Below are positions 1 to 7,626 of a DNA stretch of 64,000 nucleotides, piece by piece. The translations under genes and the position numbers were made by a program. The first letter of the stretch is position 1. Each line of letters begins with the position of its first letter. The notes below the pieces were generated by a model. It saw only the letters and a list, made by a program, of their open reading frames with translations, made no database searches and had not been told where the DNA came from. Origin of the DNA: a bacterium 1XD42-54 (GTDB lineage Bacteria > Bacillota > Clostridia > Lachnospirales > Lachnospiraceae); the NCBI GenBank assembly GCA_003612585.1, contig RAZH01000004.1:186001-250000 (forward strand), read 5' to 3'.

Positions 1-533
1 GCGCTCTCCACTACCTCCAGAATGAAATCCTTGATCCCCTGAAGTCCTGCCGATGGTTTGAACATACGGATCATACTCATATTTTCGCTGCCAAAGCCCT
101 TCGGACCAACCGTTACCTTTATCTCCTCGCCCGGAACAATTTCCGTATAAAGCATAGCCGGCGTATTGTCACCGGTATTCCCACGGCGCACTGGATCTTT
201 TACCACTGATTTACGAAGATATCCGTTTGCATATCCGCGGCGCACTCCTTCATCTACCGCTTCCGCCAGATTTCCTCCCACAATGTGCACGTCCTGACCG
301 ATCTCAAGGAAAACACATGCCATTCCGGTATCCTGACAGATCGGAACGCTCTCATTTTCTGCTATTTCAAAATTCGTAATAATCTTGTCCAGCACTCCCT
401 GAGCAATTTCCCAGTCCTCACATGCACGGCATTTGCGAATCGCGCCCTGTACATCGGCAGGAAGATACTGATTTGCCTCAATGCATAATTTTTCCACAAC
501 ATCTGTAATCTGCTGTGCCTGAATCTCACGCAT
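1..533 (-). CDS. fumarate hydratase class I, alpha subunit (partial, runs off window start)
   Basis: Translating the minus strand from the ATG at 531-533 gives MREIQAQQITDVVEKL and then about 177 residues with no stop to the window edge. The stretch SVPICQDTGMACVFLEIG, followed by GYLRKSVVKDP and NTGDNTPA, is typical of the N-terminal part of the iron-sulfur (class I) fumarase alpha subunit (TtdA/FumA type), which interconverts malate and fumarate and carries an oxygen-sensitive 4Fe-4S cluster. An AGGAGG ribosome binding site lies just before the ATG. It is the last visible gene of the Hdr-Flx-Frd operon. The beta subunit is expected just outside the window. L-tartrate dehydratase alpha is the main alternative, but the neighbouring fumarate-reductase-like genes favour fumarase. 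Confidence 0.85.
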   Translation of the reverse strand, partial: MREIQAQQITDVVEKLCIEANQYLPADVQGAIRKCRACEDWEIAQGVLDKIITNFEIAENESVPICQDTGMACVFLEIGQDVHIVGGNLAEAVDEGVRRGYANGYLRKSVVKDPVRRGNTGDNTPAMLYTEIVPGEEIKVTVGPKGFGSENMSMIRMFKPSAGLQGIKDFILEVVES

Positions 534-614
534 GGTATATTACCTCCTGAATCCCTTTTCCTTACTATAACACAATGATCTTCGGATAGCAACCGCACGA
601 TCTCCTTCTATAAA

Positions 615-1778
615 CTACAGAAATATCCCGATAAACTGACACCCCAGCACTACCATAACCAAAGCAACCGGATACGTAGCCGCATAAGCGGAGGCCACGT
701 CATCCGTCTCCGTCACACGAATCAGCGTGCCGAGCGCAGGAGTACTTGTCATGCCGCCGCAGATCGAGCCAAGTGCATTAAAGAGACTCAGCTTCAGAAC
801 TTTTACGGCAAAGACATAACCAAGCAGCATAGGAATCAGTGTCATAAGTGCGCCATAGACAAACAGCAGCGCTCCATGCTCCTTCAGGATGTCAAGGAAC
901 CCTGCACCTGCCTGTGCACCCGCGCCAAGCAGAAACAGCGCAAGCCCGAATTCCCGCAGACATTCCAGGATATGCTTTTCCACCTTCACACTCAGCTTTC
1001 CGATATGCCCGAAGTGTCCCAGAATCAATCCTGCAATCAGCGGACCGCCTGATGTTCCAAGGGCAAACACACCGCCGCCCGGAAGCTGAATCTCGATCTT
1101 TGCCAGCACTATGCCAAGCGCAATCGCAAGAGAAAACGGGAAAAATCCCATACTGTCCGCATAAAACAGCTCTTCCTTTTTCGTCTTGTGATAGTCCTCT
1201 ACCTGCACATTGGCTGCCGCCTCAAAGCTTGCCCGCTCCGCAGCCATATCTGTGTTCAGAAGCTTCGGAATCAGCTGTACAAAAAGTACGACACCCACAA
1301 CGCCAAACGGATAGGCGATGCCGTAACCAACAGAAGCGGCATCCGAGCCGGTCGCCTCCAGTGCTGCTGCGAGTCCCGGCGTACTCGTCAGCGCTCCTGC
1401 CATCATTCCTGTACTGATGTCGGTCGGAATTCCAAACACCTTAATGATCATTGCACACGTTAACGCACCGGACGCAATAATGATAATACCTAATAAAATA
1501 TAAGATTTCGCATTTACTTTAAAATTCCGGAAAAACTTTGGTCCCGCAATAAAACCGACGGAAGTCACAAAACAGATCAGGCCAAGCTCACGCACCAGGG
1601 ATGGAATTTCCACCCCAAAATGCCCGAATACCAGAGCTACCAACAGAATACCTGCAGTTCCAAGCTCCAGTCCCTTAATCCGGATACTTCCCACCAGATA
1701 CCCGATCACGGCAATCAAAAACACCATCATTAGTGTATTGCTCATTATATTTTCCCGGAACCACTCCACAATTACCAT
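615..1778 (-). CDS. AspT/YidE/YbjL-like membrane transporter
   Basis: A 387-residue protein made of about ten hydrophobic segments. It contains two internally similar halves with glycine-rich motifs (MAGALTSTPGLAAALE near residue 127 and ICGGMTSTPALGTLI near 339). Such repeated GxxTSTPA motifs are typical of the aspartate:alanine exchanger family (AspT/YidE/YbjL). The usual central TrkA-C regulatory domains of that family are absent; a hydrophilic linker of about 30 residues sits there instead. It lies between the fumarate-reductase-like flavoprotein and fumarase genes, so a C4-dicarboxylate or aspartate substrate is a reasonable inference, not shown. The start has a good AAGGAGG site; a second Met (residue 12) is less well placed. 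Confidence 0.75.
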   Translation of the reverse strand: MVIVEWFRENIMSNTLMMVFLIAVIGYLVGSIRIKGLELGTAGILLVALVFGHFGVEIPSLVRELGLICFVTSVGFIAGPKFFRNFKVNAKSYILLGIIIIASGALTCAMIIKVFGIPTDISTGMMAGALTSTPGLAAALEATGSDAASVGYGIAYPFGVVGVVLFVQLIPKLLNTDMAAERASFEAAANVQVEDYHKTKKEELFYADSMGFFPFSLAIALGIVLAKIEIQLPGGGVFALGTSGGPLIAGLILGHFGHIGKLSVKVEKHILECLREFGLALFLLGAGAQAGAGFLDILKEHGALLFVYGALMTLIPMLLGYVFAVKVLKLSLFNALGSICGGMTSTPALGTLIRVTETDDVASAYAATYPVALVMVVLGCQFIGIFL

Positions 1779-1859
1779 TTCTCCCTCCTTGAAAAAAGCC
1801 TGCTTTATACGGCTCCGCTTACCTCAGACAAGCTTTGCCTGTCCTGGTAAGACAGCTGA

Positions 1860-3467
1860 TCAGCGTTCGTGCCGAGCATATTTCGGAAGCAGAAGCGGTG
1901 AAATATCATCGGATGCAATACCTGCCTCTTCCAGCTCTTTTGAATATGCCTCAAGATGGTCAAGGTTCATTTTGCCAAGTTCTGTGTCCTTCGCTTTTGC
2001 CGCTGCCGCTTTTCCGGCATTTCTTCCGAATACAATAATATCCAGCAGAGAATTGCCCATCAGACGGTTTCTGCCGTGGATTCCGCCCACTGCCTCACCG
2101 GCAACAAGAAGGTTGTCAATCGCTTTTGTGAAGCCTTCGCCGCCAATTTCCAGACCGCCGTTCTGGTAATGAAGCGTCGGATAAATGAGAATCGGAAGCT
2201 TTCTCATGTCGATTCCATAATTCATGTACATACGAAGCATTGCCGGAATTCTTTTCTCAATCGTTCCCTCTCCGCCGATTCGCTCAATCATCGGAGTATC
2301 CAGCCATACGCCGCTTCCAAGCGGTGTCGTCACACCTTTGCCATGATCCGAGCACTCCCGAATAATGGAAGCCGCCGCAACATCACGTGTCTCCAACGGA
2401 TGCATGAATGCCTCTCCGTCTACATTTACCAGCATAGCGCCCAGGGAACGCACCTTTTCAGTCACCAGCGCGCCGTAAATCTGAGACGGATATGCCACTC
2501 CAGTCGGGTGGTACTGAATCGTATCCTGGTACAGAAGCGGAGCCCCTGCACGGTAGCCCAGAATCAGTCCGTCTGCCGTTGCACCGTAGTGATTGGAGGT
2601 CGGGAAATTCTGATAATGCAGACGTCCGGCTCCTCCTGTTGCGATAATCACGGTCTTTGCCCGCGCAACCATATAGTCTCCGGTCTCCATGTTCAGCAAA
2701 ACAGCGCCTGCTACCTGGCCCTTGTCGTCCTTGATCAGTTCTACGGCTGAAGTAAATTCCACAACCGGAATCTGACGGTTCAGCACTTCATCACGCAGCG
2801 TACGCATAATCTCCGCACCGGAATAGTCCTTGCACGCATGCATTCTCTTTCGGGAGGTTCCGCCGCCGTGCGTCGTCACCATATTTCCCTCTTCGTCCTT
2901 GTCAAACATGACCCCCAGCTTGTTCAGCCACTGAATGGCATCCGGCGCTTCCATAACGAGTCTGCGCAGAAGCTCCGGTCTTGCGGCAAAATGACCGCCG
3001 CCAAAGGCATCCAGGTAATGCTGCACCGGCGAGTCATTTTCCTTGTCAGCAGCCTGAATACCGCCCTCCGCCATCATCGTGTTCGCATCGCCGATACGCA
3101 GCTTCGTCACGATCATAACGTTTGCCCCTGCCTCATGGGCCTCGATTGCAGCAGAAGAACCTGCGCCTCCGCCTCCGATGACAAGCACGTCCACATCATA
3201 GTCTACCTTATCCAAGTCAATTTTTTCATGGAGAATCCGGCTATTGGAATGAAGCAGATGACCAAGCTCTGCCGGTACCTTCTGTCCCTTATTCGGCCCG
3301 ATCTTGATCTCCGTAAAGCCTTCCTGGCGATAATCCGGATGATATTTTTTCAGGAGGGTGTCCTTCTCCTCGGCGGTCATACGTCTTGGCTCCATGCCCA
3401 TACGCGCGTCACGCGTCGCCTCCACCTTTTTTACGGATTCGAGCATTTCCGGTGTAAACATGTTCAT
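1860..3467 (-). CDS. fumarate reductase/succinate dehydrogenase-type flavoprotein
   Basis: A 535-residue FAD protein. An N-terminal extension of about 90 residues precedes the dinucleotide fold (VLVIGGGGAG, residues 95-103). Active-site signatures of the fumarate reductase/succinate dehydrogenase family are present: YHPTG at 319-323, RDVAAASI from R361, HYQNGG at 433-438 and GRNRLMGNSLLD around R466. At the position of the His that binds FAD covalently in membrane SDH/FRD there is Asn129 (ANTMMAEGGI), so the FAD is probably non-covalent, as in NadB and the methanogen thiol:fumarate reductase. It ends the electron-transfer part of the operon and lies 6 bp after its iron-sulfur partner. No membrane anchor gene is present, so it is inferred to act in the cytoplasm. 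The physiological substrate (fumarate or another enoate) is inferred from neighbouring MDH-like and fumarase genes. Confidence 0.82.
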   Translation of the reverse strand: MNMFTPEMLESVKKVEATRDARMGMEPRRMTAEEKDTLLKKYHPDYRQEGFTEIKIGPNKGQKVPAELGHLLHSNSRILHEKIDLDKVDYDVDVLVIGGGGAGSSAAIEAHEAGANVMIVTKLRIGDANTMMAEGGIQAADKENDSPVQHYLDAFGGGHFAARPELLRRLVMEAPDAIQWLNKLGVMFDKDEEGNMVTTHGGGTSRKRMHACKDYSGAEIMRTLRDEVLNRQIPVVEFTSAVELIKDDKGQVAGAVLLNMETGDYMVARAKTVIIATGGAGRLHYQNFPTSNHYGATADGLILGYRAGAPLLYQDTIQYHPTGVAYPSQIYGALVTEKVRSLGAMLVNVDGEAFMHPLETRDVAAASIIRECSDHGKGVTTPLGSGVWLDTPMIERIGGEGTIEKRIPAMLRMYMNYGIDMRKLPILIYPTLHYQNGGLEIGGEGFTKAIDNLLVAGEAVGGIHGRNRLMGNSLLDIIVFGRNAGKAAAAKAKDTELGKMNLDHLEAYSKELEEAGIASDDISPLLLPKYARHER

Positions 3468-3473
3468 CCCTCC

Positions 3474-4148
3474 TTATTTCTCAATCTCTCTTGTATTATA
3501 AAGTTCCTGCATTTCTTCGATCGGTTTCTGCATAATCTGCTCAATCAGTCCATCGTAAGCGCCCTCATGGATTTCTTCCACACGATGACTCAAATGCTTT
3601 GATTCCGGAGCAAGATATTTTCCGGTCAGACGTCTTGCCAGAAGGCCAACCATCGGATGAGAAATCTCAGCAGGGCAGCGCACGGAACAGCAGCCACAGC
3701 TCACGCAGTCAAAGGATTCCTCCGCACATTTCTCGAATTCTCCGCGCTGTGCGTATGCAATATACTGCATAACATTTAAGTCCTGCGTACACGCTTTGGT
3801 ACAGGCATTGCAGCCGATACAGCTGTAAATCTCCGGGTACAGCTCCATCATAATACGCTGATCCGGACGGATTTCCTCGATCTCATACGTTCTCTTATCG
3901 GTTGGGAAAAACGGAATGCTTGCCACATACATCCCCTCTTCCACCTGCGTCTGACAGGCAAGGCAGGTTTTTAGCTCATTCTTCCCTTTAATTCTGTAAA
4001 TCGTAGCACATGCCCCACAAAATCCATGACGGCAGCCGCAGCCTCTTTTCAAGGTATAACCGGCATACTCCATCGCTGTCATGATCGTCAAATCTGCGGG
4101 CACGCTGTACTTCTTACCGAAAAAAAATACATTTACCATTTTTTCCAT
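3474..4148 (-). CDS. fumarate reductase-type iron-sulfur subunit (2Fe-2S plus two 4Fe-4S)
   Basis: A 224-residue protein. The N-terminal part is a plant-ferredoxin-like domain with CGCRHGFCGAC (C37, C39, C44, C47) and C62, fitting a 2Fe-2S cluster. Two 4Fe-4S motifs follow (C110/113/116/120 and C148/151/154/158), each ending in a ferredoxin-like Cys-Pro or equivalent. It resembles the front part of SdhB/FrdB and TfrB but has no HdrB-like C-terminal domain; HdrB is instead a separate gene upstream in the same operon. It would pass electrons from the Hdr-Flx proteins to the flavoprotein encoded next. The start codon is not certain because the ribosome binding site is weak (AAAGGA 14 bases before). 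Confidence 0.8.
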   Translation of the reverse strand: MEKMVNVFFFGKKYSVPADLTIMTAMEYAGYTLKRGCGCRHGFCGACATIYRIKGKNELKTCLACQTQVEEGMYVASIPFFPTDKRTYEIEEIRPDQRIMMELYPEIYSCIGCNACTKACTQDLNVMQYIAYAQRGEFEKCAEESFDCVSCGCCSVRCPAEISHPMVGLLARRLTGKYLAPESKHLSHRVEEIHEGAYDGLIEQIMQKPIEEMQELYNTREIEK

Positions 4149-4322
4149 TTTTCAGGTACCAGTCCTTTCTATAACTATCCACTTTACTCCGCAGTGCCAA
4201 GCTCTATTCCGCTTCGCTCCATTTCGCTTGAGGGCTTCGCCCTATAGCGGACGATACAAACTTTCATCCGTATGCAAGCATCCGTCTGAAGTTTCTATCG
4301 TCCGCTGCACTGCTCATGCATA
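4149..4322. repeat. palindromic intergenic element inside the operon
   Basis: This 174-base gap is the only large one in an operon whose other early genes overlap or nearly touch. It holds a long imperfect hairpin: AGCGGACGATA plus AAACTT near 4244-4264 pairs with AAGTTT plus TATCGTCCGCT near 4294-4314. A small GGGCTTCGCCC hairpin lies at its left. GCAGTGC (about 4191) and GCACTGC (about 4313) form short terminal inverted repeats. No open reading frame of note lies in it. It looks like an inserted intergenic repeat or an mRNA-processing hairpin between flxA and the fumarate-reductase-like genes. Confidence 0.6.
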
Positions 4323-5177
4323 TCAATACTCATTCGGCAACTCGTCAATCTCATCGCATCGGAATACAGGTCCGTCCTTACATACGTACTTGGAGCCGAT
4401 ATTGCAGCGGCCACATTTTCCGATTCCGCATTTCATGCGAAGCTCCAGCGTTGTATAGACCTGCTCTTTGGAAAATCCCATTTCTTCCAGAGCAGCCAAC
4501 ACAAATTTGATCATGATCGGCGGTCCGCATACCAGAGCGGTTTTGTCTGTATCAAAGCCTACTTCCTTCAGATAGTTCGGAACAAAGCCCACATGGCCGT
4601 CCCATCCTTCCTGCTCGCGGTCGATTGTAAGATAAACGTTTACCCCTTCCGTCTTCATCCATACTTCCTGGATTTCCTTTAACTGAACCAGATCATCTGC
4701 CGATCTGGAGCCGTACAGAATATCCACGGTGCCATAATCCGCCCGGTTATCAAGCACATAATTGATGACGGAACGAAGCGGCGCAAGACCGATACCTCCT
4801 GCGATAAACAGCAGGTTCTTTCCTTTTAATTCCGTATCTACCGGAAAATTGTTGCCATACGGCCCTCTGACGGTAATCTCATCCCCCACCTGAAGGCTGT
4901 GCAGATAATCCGTCAGCACACCGCATTTCTTGATACTAAATTCCTGGTACTCTTTATTGGTCGGAGATGAGGTAATCGAAAACATACCTTCGCTGACGCC
5001 CGGAGCGCATACCATCGCGCACTGCCCGGGCATATGTTCAAAAAGCTTGCCGCCTTCCGGCGCATTGACACGGAAAGTCTTTACGTCCGGCGTCTCCTGG
5101 CGGATATCGGTAATCACGCCTACCTGCGGAATCAAGGTATCTAAGGTATAATTTTTATGACAGGTACATTCACTCAT
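4323..5177 (-). CDS. flxA: FlxA-like FAD/NAD(P)-binding oxidoreductase subunit
   Basis: A 284-residue ferredoxin-NADP reductase-fold protein. The FAD-binding beta barrel (about residues 15-115) includes MFSITSSPT, followed by an NAD-binding domain with IAGGIGLAPLRS (125-136) and CGPP (218-221). The C-terminal cysteine set CGIGKCGRC...C (C250, C255, C258, C266) is that of PyrK and sulfhydrogenase-gamma-type proteins and binds 2Fe-2S. In Desulfovibrio the homologous FlxA oxidises NADH for the Flx-Hdr complex. The start overlaps the end of flxB by 4 bases, showing translational coupling. PyrK itself is ruled out by context (no pyrD). Confidence 0.85.
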   Translation of the reverse strand: MSECTCHKNYTLDTLIPQVGVITDIRQETPDVKTFRVNAPEGGKLFEHMPGQCAMVCAPGVSEGMFSITSSPTNKEYQEFSIKKCGVLTDYLHSLQVGDEITVRGPYGNNFPVDTELKGKNLLFIAGGIGLAPLRSVINYVLDNRADYGTVDILYGSRSADDLVQLKEIQEVWMKTEGVNVYLTIDREQEGWDGHVGFVPNYLKEVGFDTDKTALVCGPPIMIKFVLAALEEMGFSKEQVYTTLELRMKCGIGKCGRCNIGSKYVCKDGPVFRCDEIDELPNEY

Positions 5178-6217
5178 GCCTTTTCACCTCCCTGTTTCTC
5201 AAAGGCTTTGATCACCTTTACAATATTTAAGGCTGCCGGGCATTTCTCCACGCAGCGGCCGCAGCCGACGCAGGAATACATGCCGTCATTGTTGGCCGGG
5301 AAATACACAAGCTTATGCATAAATCTCTGGCGGAACCGCTGCATCTGACTCGTACGGTTATTGCCGTGCGCCATCATCGTGAAATCAGAATACATGCAGG
5401 AATCCCAGCAACGGTAGCGCTGCACACCGTGTCCCGTATCGTAATCCTTGATGTCATAACACTGACACGTCGGACAGACAAACGTACACGTTCCGCACGC
5501 CAGACATGGCTTATAAAGCTCTTCCCAGAGAGCGGAATCAAATTTTTCTGTCAGAACATCCCCGTTCCATCCTTCCAAAGAGAGATTCGAATACGGCAGT
5601 TTTTCCACAATACCGCGAATCGCAGATTGTTCCTCTTCCACTTTTTTTTCATCTGCGTCATCCGCAGCTTCCAGAACACTCTCTACTGTCTTTGTCAGCG
5701 CTTCTCCCTTTTCCGTCAAAGGCTTCCAGTACAGCTGATCCGACACCATCCACGTTGCCACATCCGCTGCCGGCTCTGCACAGTCAATCCCGAACACCTT
5801 ACAAAAGCAGCTTTCTTCCGGCTCATGACACGCCATTGCGACGATCGTGCCATGATCACGTCTTGCGGCATAAAACGTGTCAATCGGATCTGCCAGAAAT
5901 ACTTTATCCAACACCTCAACGCCTCTGACGTCACACGCTTTCATACCGAAAATGACAAAATTCTGTTCTTTTAATGCTTCCGGCTCTATCGAAATCTTTT
6001 TTCCGTCCTTCCGGCAGGTATACAGATTTTCACTCTGCGGGAAAAACGCATCCTTCGGGGATTTAACACTCTTCAAGGTATCCAGATCCACCTCAGCATC
6101 CTCACTCCACACGCCGAAATTCACCTGTTCAGCCGTCTTTACCGGCAGATACAGTTCCTGCGCCCCGGCAATCAACCGGAATAATGCCGTCAGATTTTCT
6201 TTTGCTATCTTATACAT
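5174..6217 (-). CDS. flxB: FlxB-like 4Fe-4S dicluster electron-transfer subunit
   Basis: A 347-residue protein. The N-terminal 230 residues resemble the beta subunit of sulfhydrogenases and AsrA of anaerobic sulfite reductase. Two 4Fe-4S motifs follow: KPCLACGTCTFVCP (C238/241/244/248) and SCVGCGRCVEKCP (C316/319/322/326). It probably carries electrons between FlxA and the Hdr module. It lies 3 bases after flxC and overlaps flxA. An AAGGGG site precedes the ATG. An AsrA role is less likely since no AsrB/AsrC genes are nearby. Confidence 0.82.
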   Translation of the reverse strand: MYKIAKENLTALFRLIAGAQELYLPVKTAEQVNFGVWSEDAEVDLDTLKSVKSPKDAFFPQSENLYTCRKDGKKISIEPEALKEQNFVIFGMKACDVRGVEVLDKVFLADPIDTFYAARRDHGTIVAMACHEPEESCFCKVFGIDCAEPAADVATWMVSDQLYWKPLTEKGEALTKTVESVLEAADDADEKKVEEEQSAIRGIVEKLPYSNLSLEGWNGDVLTEKFDSALWEELYKPCLACGTCTFVCPTCQCYDIKDYDTGHGVQRYRCWDSCMYSDFTMMAHGNNRTSQMQRFRQRFMHKLVYFPANNDGMYSCVGCGRCVEKCPAALNIVKVIKAFEKQGGEKA

Positions 6218-6220
6218 CCA

Positions 6221-7195
6221 TTATCCCCTTTCTCCCACGATACCGGGTTCTACATCGTCAAACGTAAAATCCGTCAGCGGCGACTGCGCATTGATATCCA
6301 TACCGGCCTGATATTCCCCGTAAAACTCGTCGATATCCTTGATGAATTTCCGGTTGAACAGATGAAGCGGAATGCCCTGAGGGCATACTCTGCTGCATTC
6401 GCCGCAGTCCGTGCACCTTCCCGCCACATGGAACGCACGGATGATATGGAACATTTTCTCCTCAAAAGAATCTACATTTGCTTTCTGCGCGCTGTCGAAC
6501 TTGTTGCTGTCAAACACACATTTGCGGCAGCTGCACGCCGGACAGACGTTGCGGCACGCATTGCAGCGAATACATTTGCTCAATTCTTTCTGGAAAAATG
6601 CAAACTTTTCTTCCGGAGTCATTGTCTCAATACGCGCAACCTCTGCAAAACGGTCCGCATCCTTTGTTTCCTTTGACTCTCCGATCAACTCATCATACAC
6701 CTGATGCTCTTTTCCTTTGCATACATGACAGCGCTCCAGCATCGCGTCCGCATACTTGCAGCTCTTTTCCCCGTAAATGGTGGAAACGGTCAGAGTATCG
6801 GCCTCATCCTCCATCTCTGCTCCGGAAATCTGCTCGATTCCCTTGATTCCCATCTTTCTGATTCGCTCAATATCCAGCTTTCCTTTGCAGCCCACGCCGA
6901 TCACATAAGCTTTGTCGCGGTCAATGCGGTGTTCTTTTAAAAGCTGGTTAAAGCTGTATGTATCACATGGCTTCAGACAGACAAGAGTTTTACCCTCCAG
7001 TTTGGAAGCCTCAATCATATATTTGCTTAAATTCGCTCCGCAGAATCCGTTGTAAACGAAATCTGCAAGGCTCTCAGTACTATCAAAGTACGCCGGTTCG
7101 GGATTGTACGGCAGATCTCCGGCCTTCCAGCCGAGCACACGTGCGACGGTCCCGTTTTCCAGCAGTTCTTTTGCACGTTTGATTAGTTCCTGCAT
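6221..7195 (-). CDS. flxC: FlxC-like iron-sulfur subunit
   Basis: A 324-residue protein with an N-terminal region similar to the beta subunits of F420-reducing hydrogenases (CLKPCDTY at 73-80, GVGCKGK at 100-106). Two 4Fe-4S motifs follow (KCIRCNACRNVCP, C208/211/214/218, and RCTDCGECSRVCP, C261/264/267/271). An additional CPACSCRKC segment at 218-226 adds cysteines just after the first cluster motif. In the known flxABCD-hdrABC arrangement this gene lies between flxB and flxD, as here. It overlaps flxD by 13 bases, so the two are translationally coupled. Confidence 0.8.
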   Translation of the reverse strand: MQELIKRAKELLENGTVARVLGWKAGDLPYNPEPAYFDSTESLADFVYNGFCGANLSKYMIEASKLEGKTLVCLKPCDTYSFNQLLKEHRIDRDKAYVIGVGCKGKLDIERIRKMGIKGIEQISGAEMEDEADTLTVSTIYGEKSCKYADAMLERCHVCKGKEHQVYDELIGESKETKDADRFAEVARIETMTPEEKFAFFQKELSKCIRCNACRNVCPACSCRKCVFDSNKFDSAQKANVDSFEEKMFHIIRAFHVAGRCTDCGECSRVCPQGIPLHLFNRKFIKDIDEFYGEYQAGMDINAQSPLTDFTFDDVEPGIVGERG

Positions 7196-7626
7196 CTCAA
7201 ATCCCCCAATCTCACATTTTTGCCAAGGGAATGGATTTTCTCAACAAACTCATTCATCGTTGTGGAGAATTTCACACCCTCTGCCGCAGATACCCATTCC
7301 ACACGCGTACGTCCATTTTCCACGCCGATATAATCCAGCATGGAGAACAGCAACGTCATACGTCTTCTCGCATAATAATTTCCCGTACTGTAATGGCAGT
7401 CGCCCGGATGGCAACCACACATGATTACCCCGTCCGCGCCCTTTTCAAATGCGCGCAGGATGAACATCGGATTGACACGACAGGAACACGGAACACGGAT
7501 AATCTTCACATCCGCCGGATAACCGAGACGGCTGCTTCCCGCCAGGTCTGCGCCAGCGTAGCTGCACCAGTTACAGCAGAATGCCACGATCTTTGGTCTG
7601 AATTCTTCTTTTGCTTCTATCGACAT
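7183..7626 (-). CDS. flxD: FlxD/MvhD-like hydrogenase iron-sulfur (delta) subunit
   Basis: A 147-residue protein of the MvhD family, which links an electron input module to HdrA through a 2Fe-2S cluster. Cysteines are C17/C18/C21 (AFCCNWCSYAGAD), C47/C49 (PCSCRV) and C70/C72/C77 (MCGCHPGDCHY), the family pattern. The chosen start (MSIEAKEEF, 7624-7626) has GGAGG ten bases before it; a longer frame reaching 7725 lies inside hdrA and lacks family similarity. It overlaps the end of hdrA by 10 bases. Confidence 0.87.
   Translation of the reverse strand: MSIEAKEEFRPKIVAFCCNWCSYAGADLAGSSRLGYPADVKIIRVPCSCRVNPMFILRAFEKGADGVIMCGCHPGDCHYSTGNYYARRRMTLLFSMLDYIGVENGRTRVEWVSAAEGVKFSTTMNEFVEKIHSLGKNVRLGDLRCRN

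Noticed and set aside
4323-5177. pyrK (dihydroorotate dehydrogenase electron transfer subunit)
   Set aside because: The fold and cysteine motif fit, but there is no pyrD and the gene lies in the flxBCD-hdr series, so FlxA is the better call.
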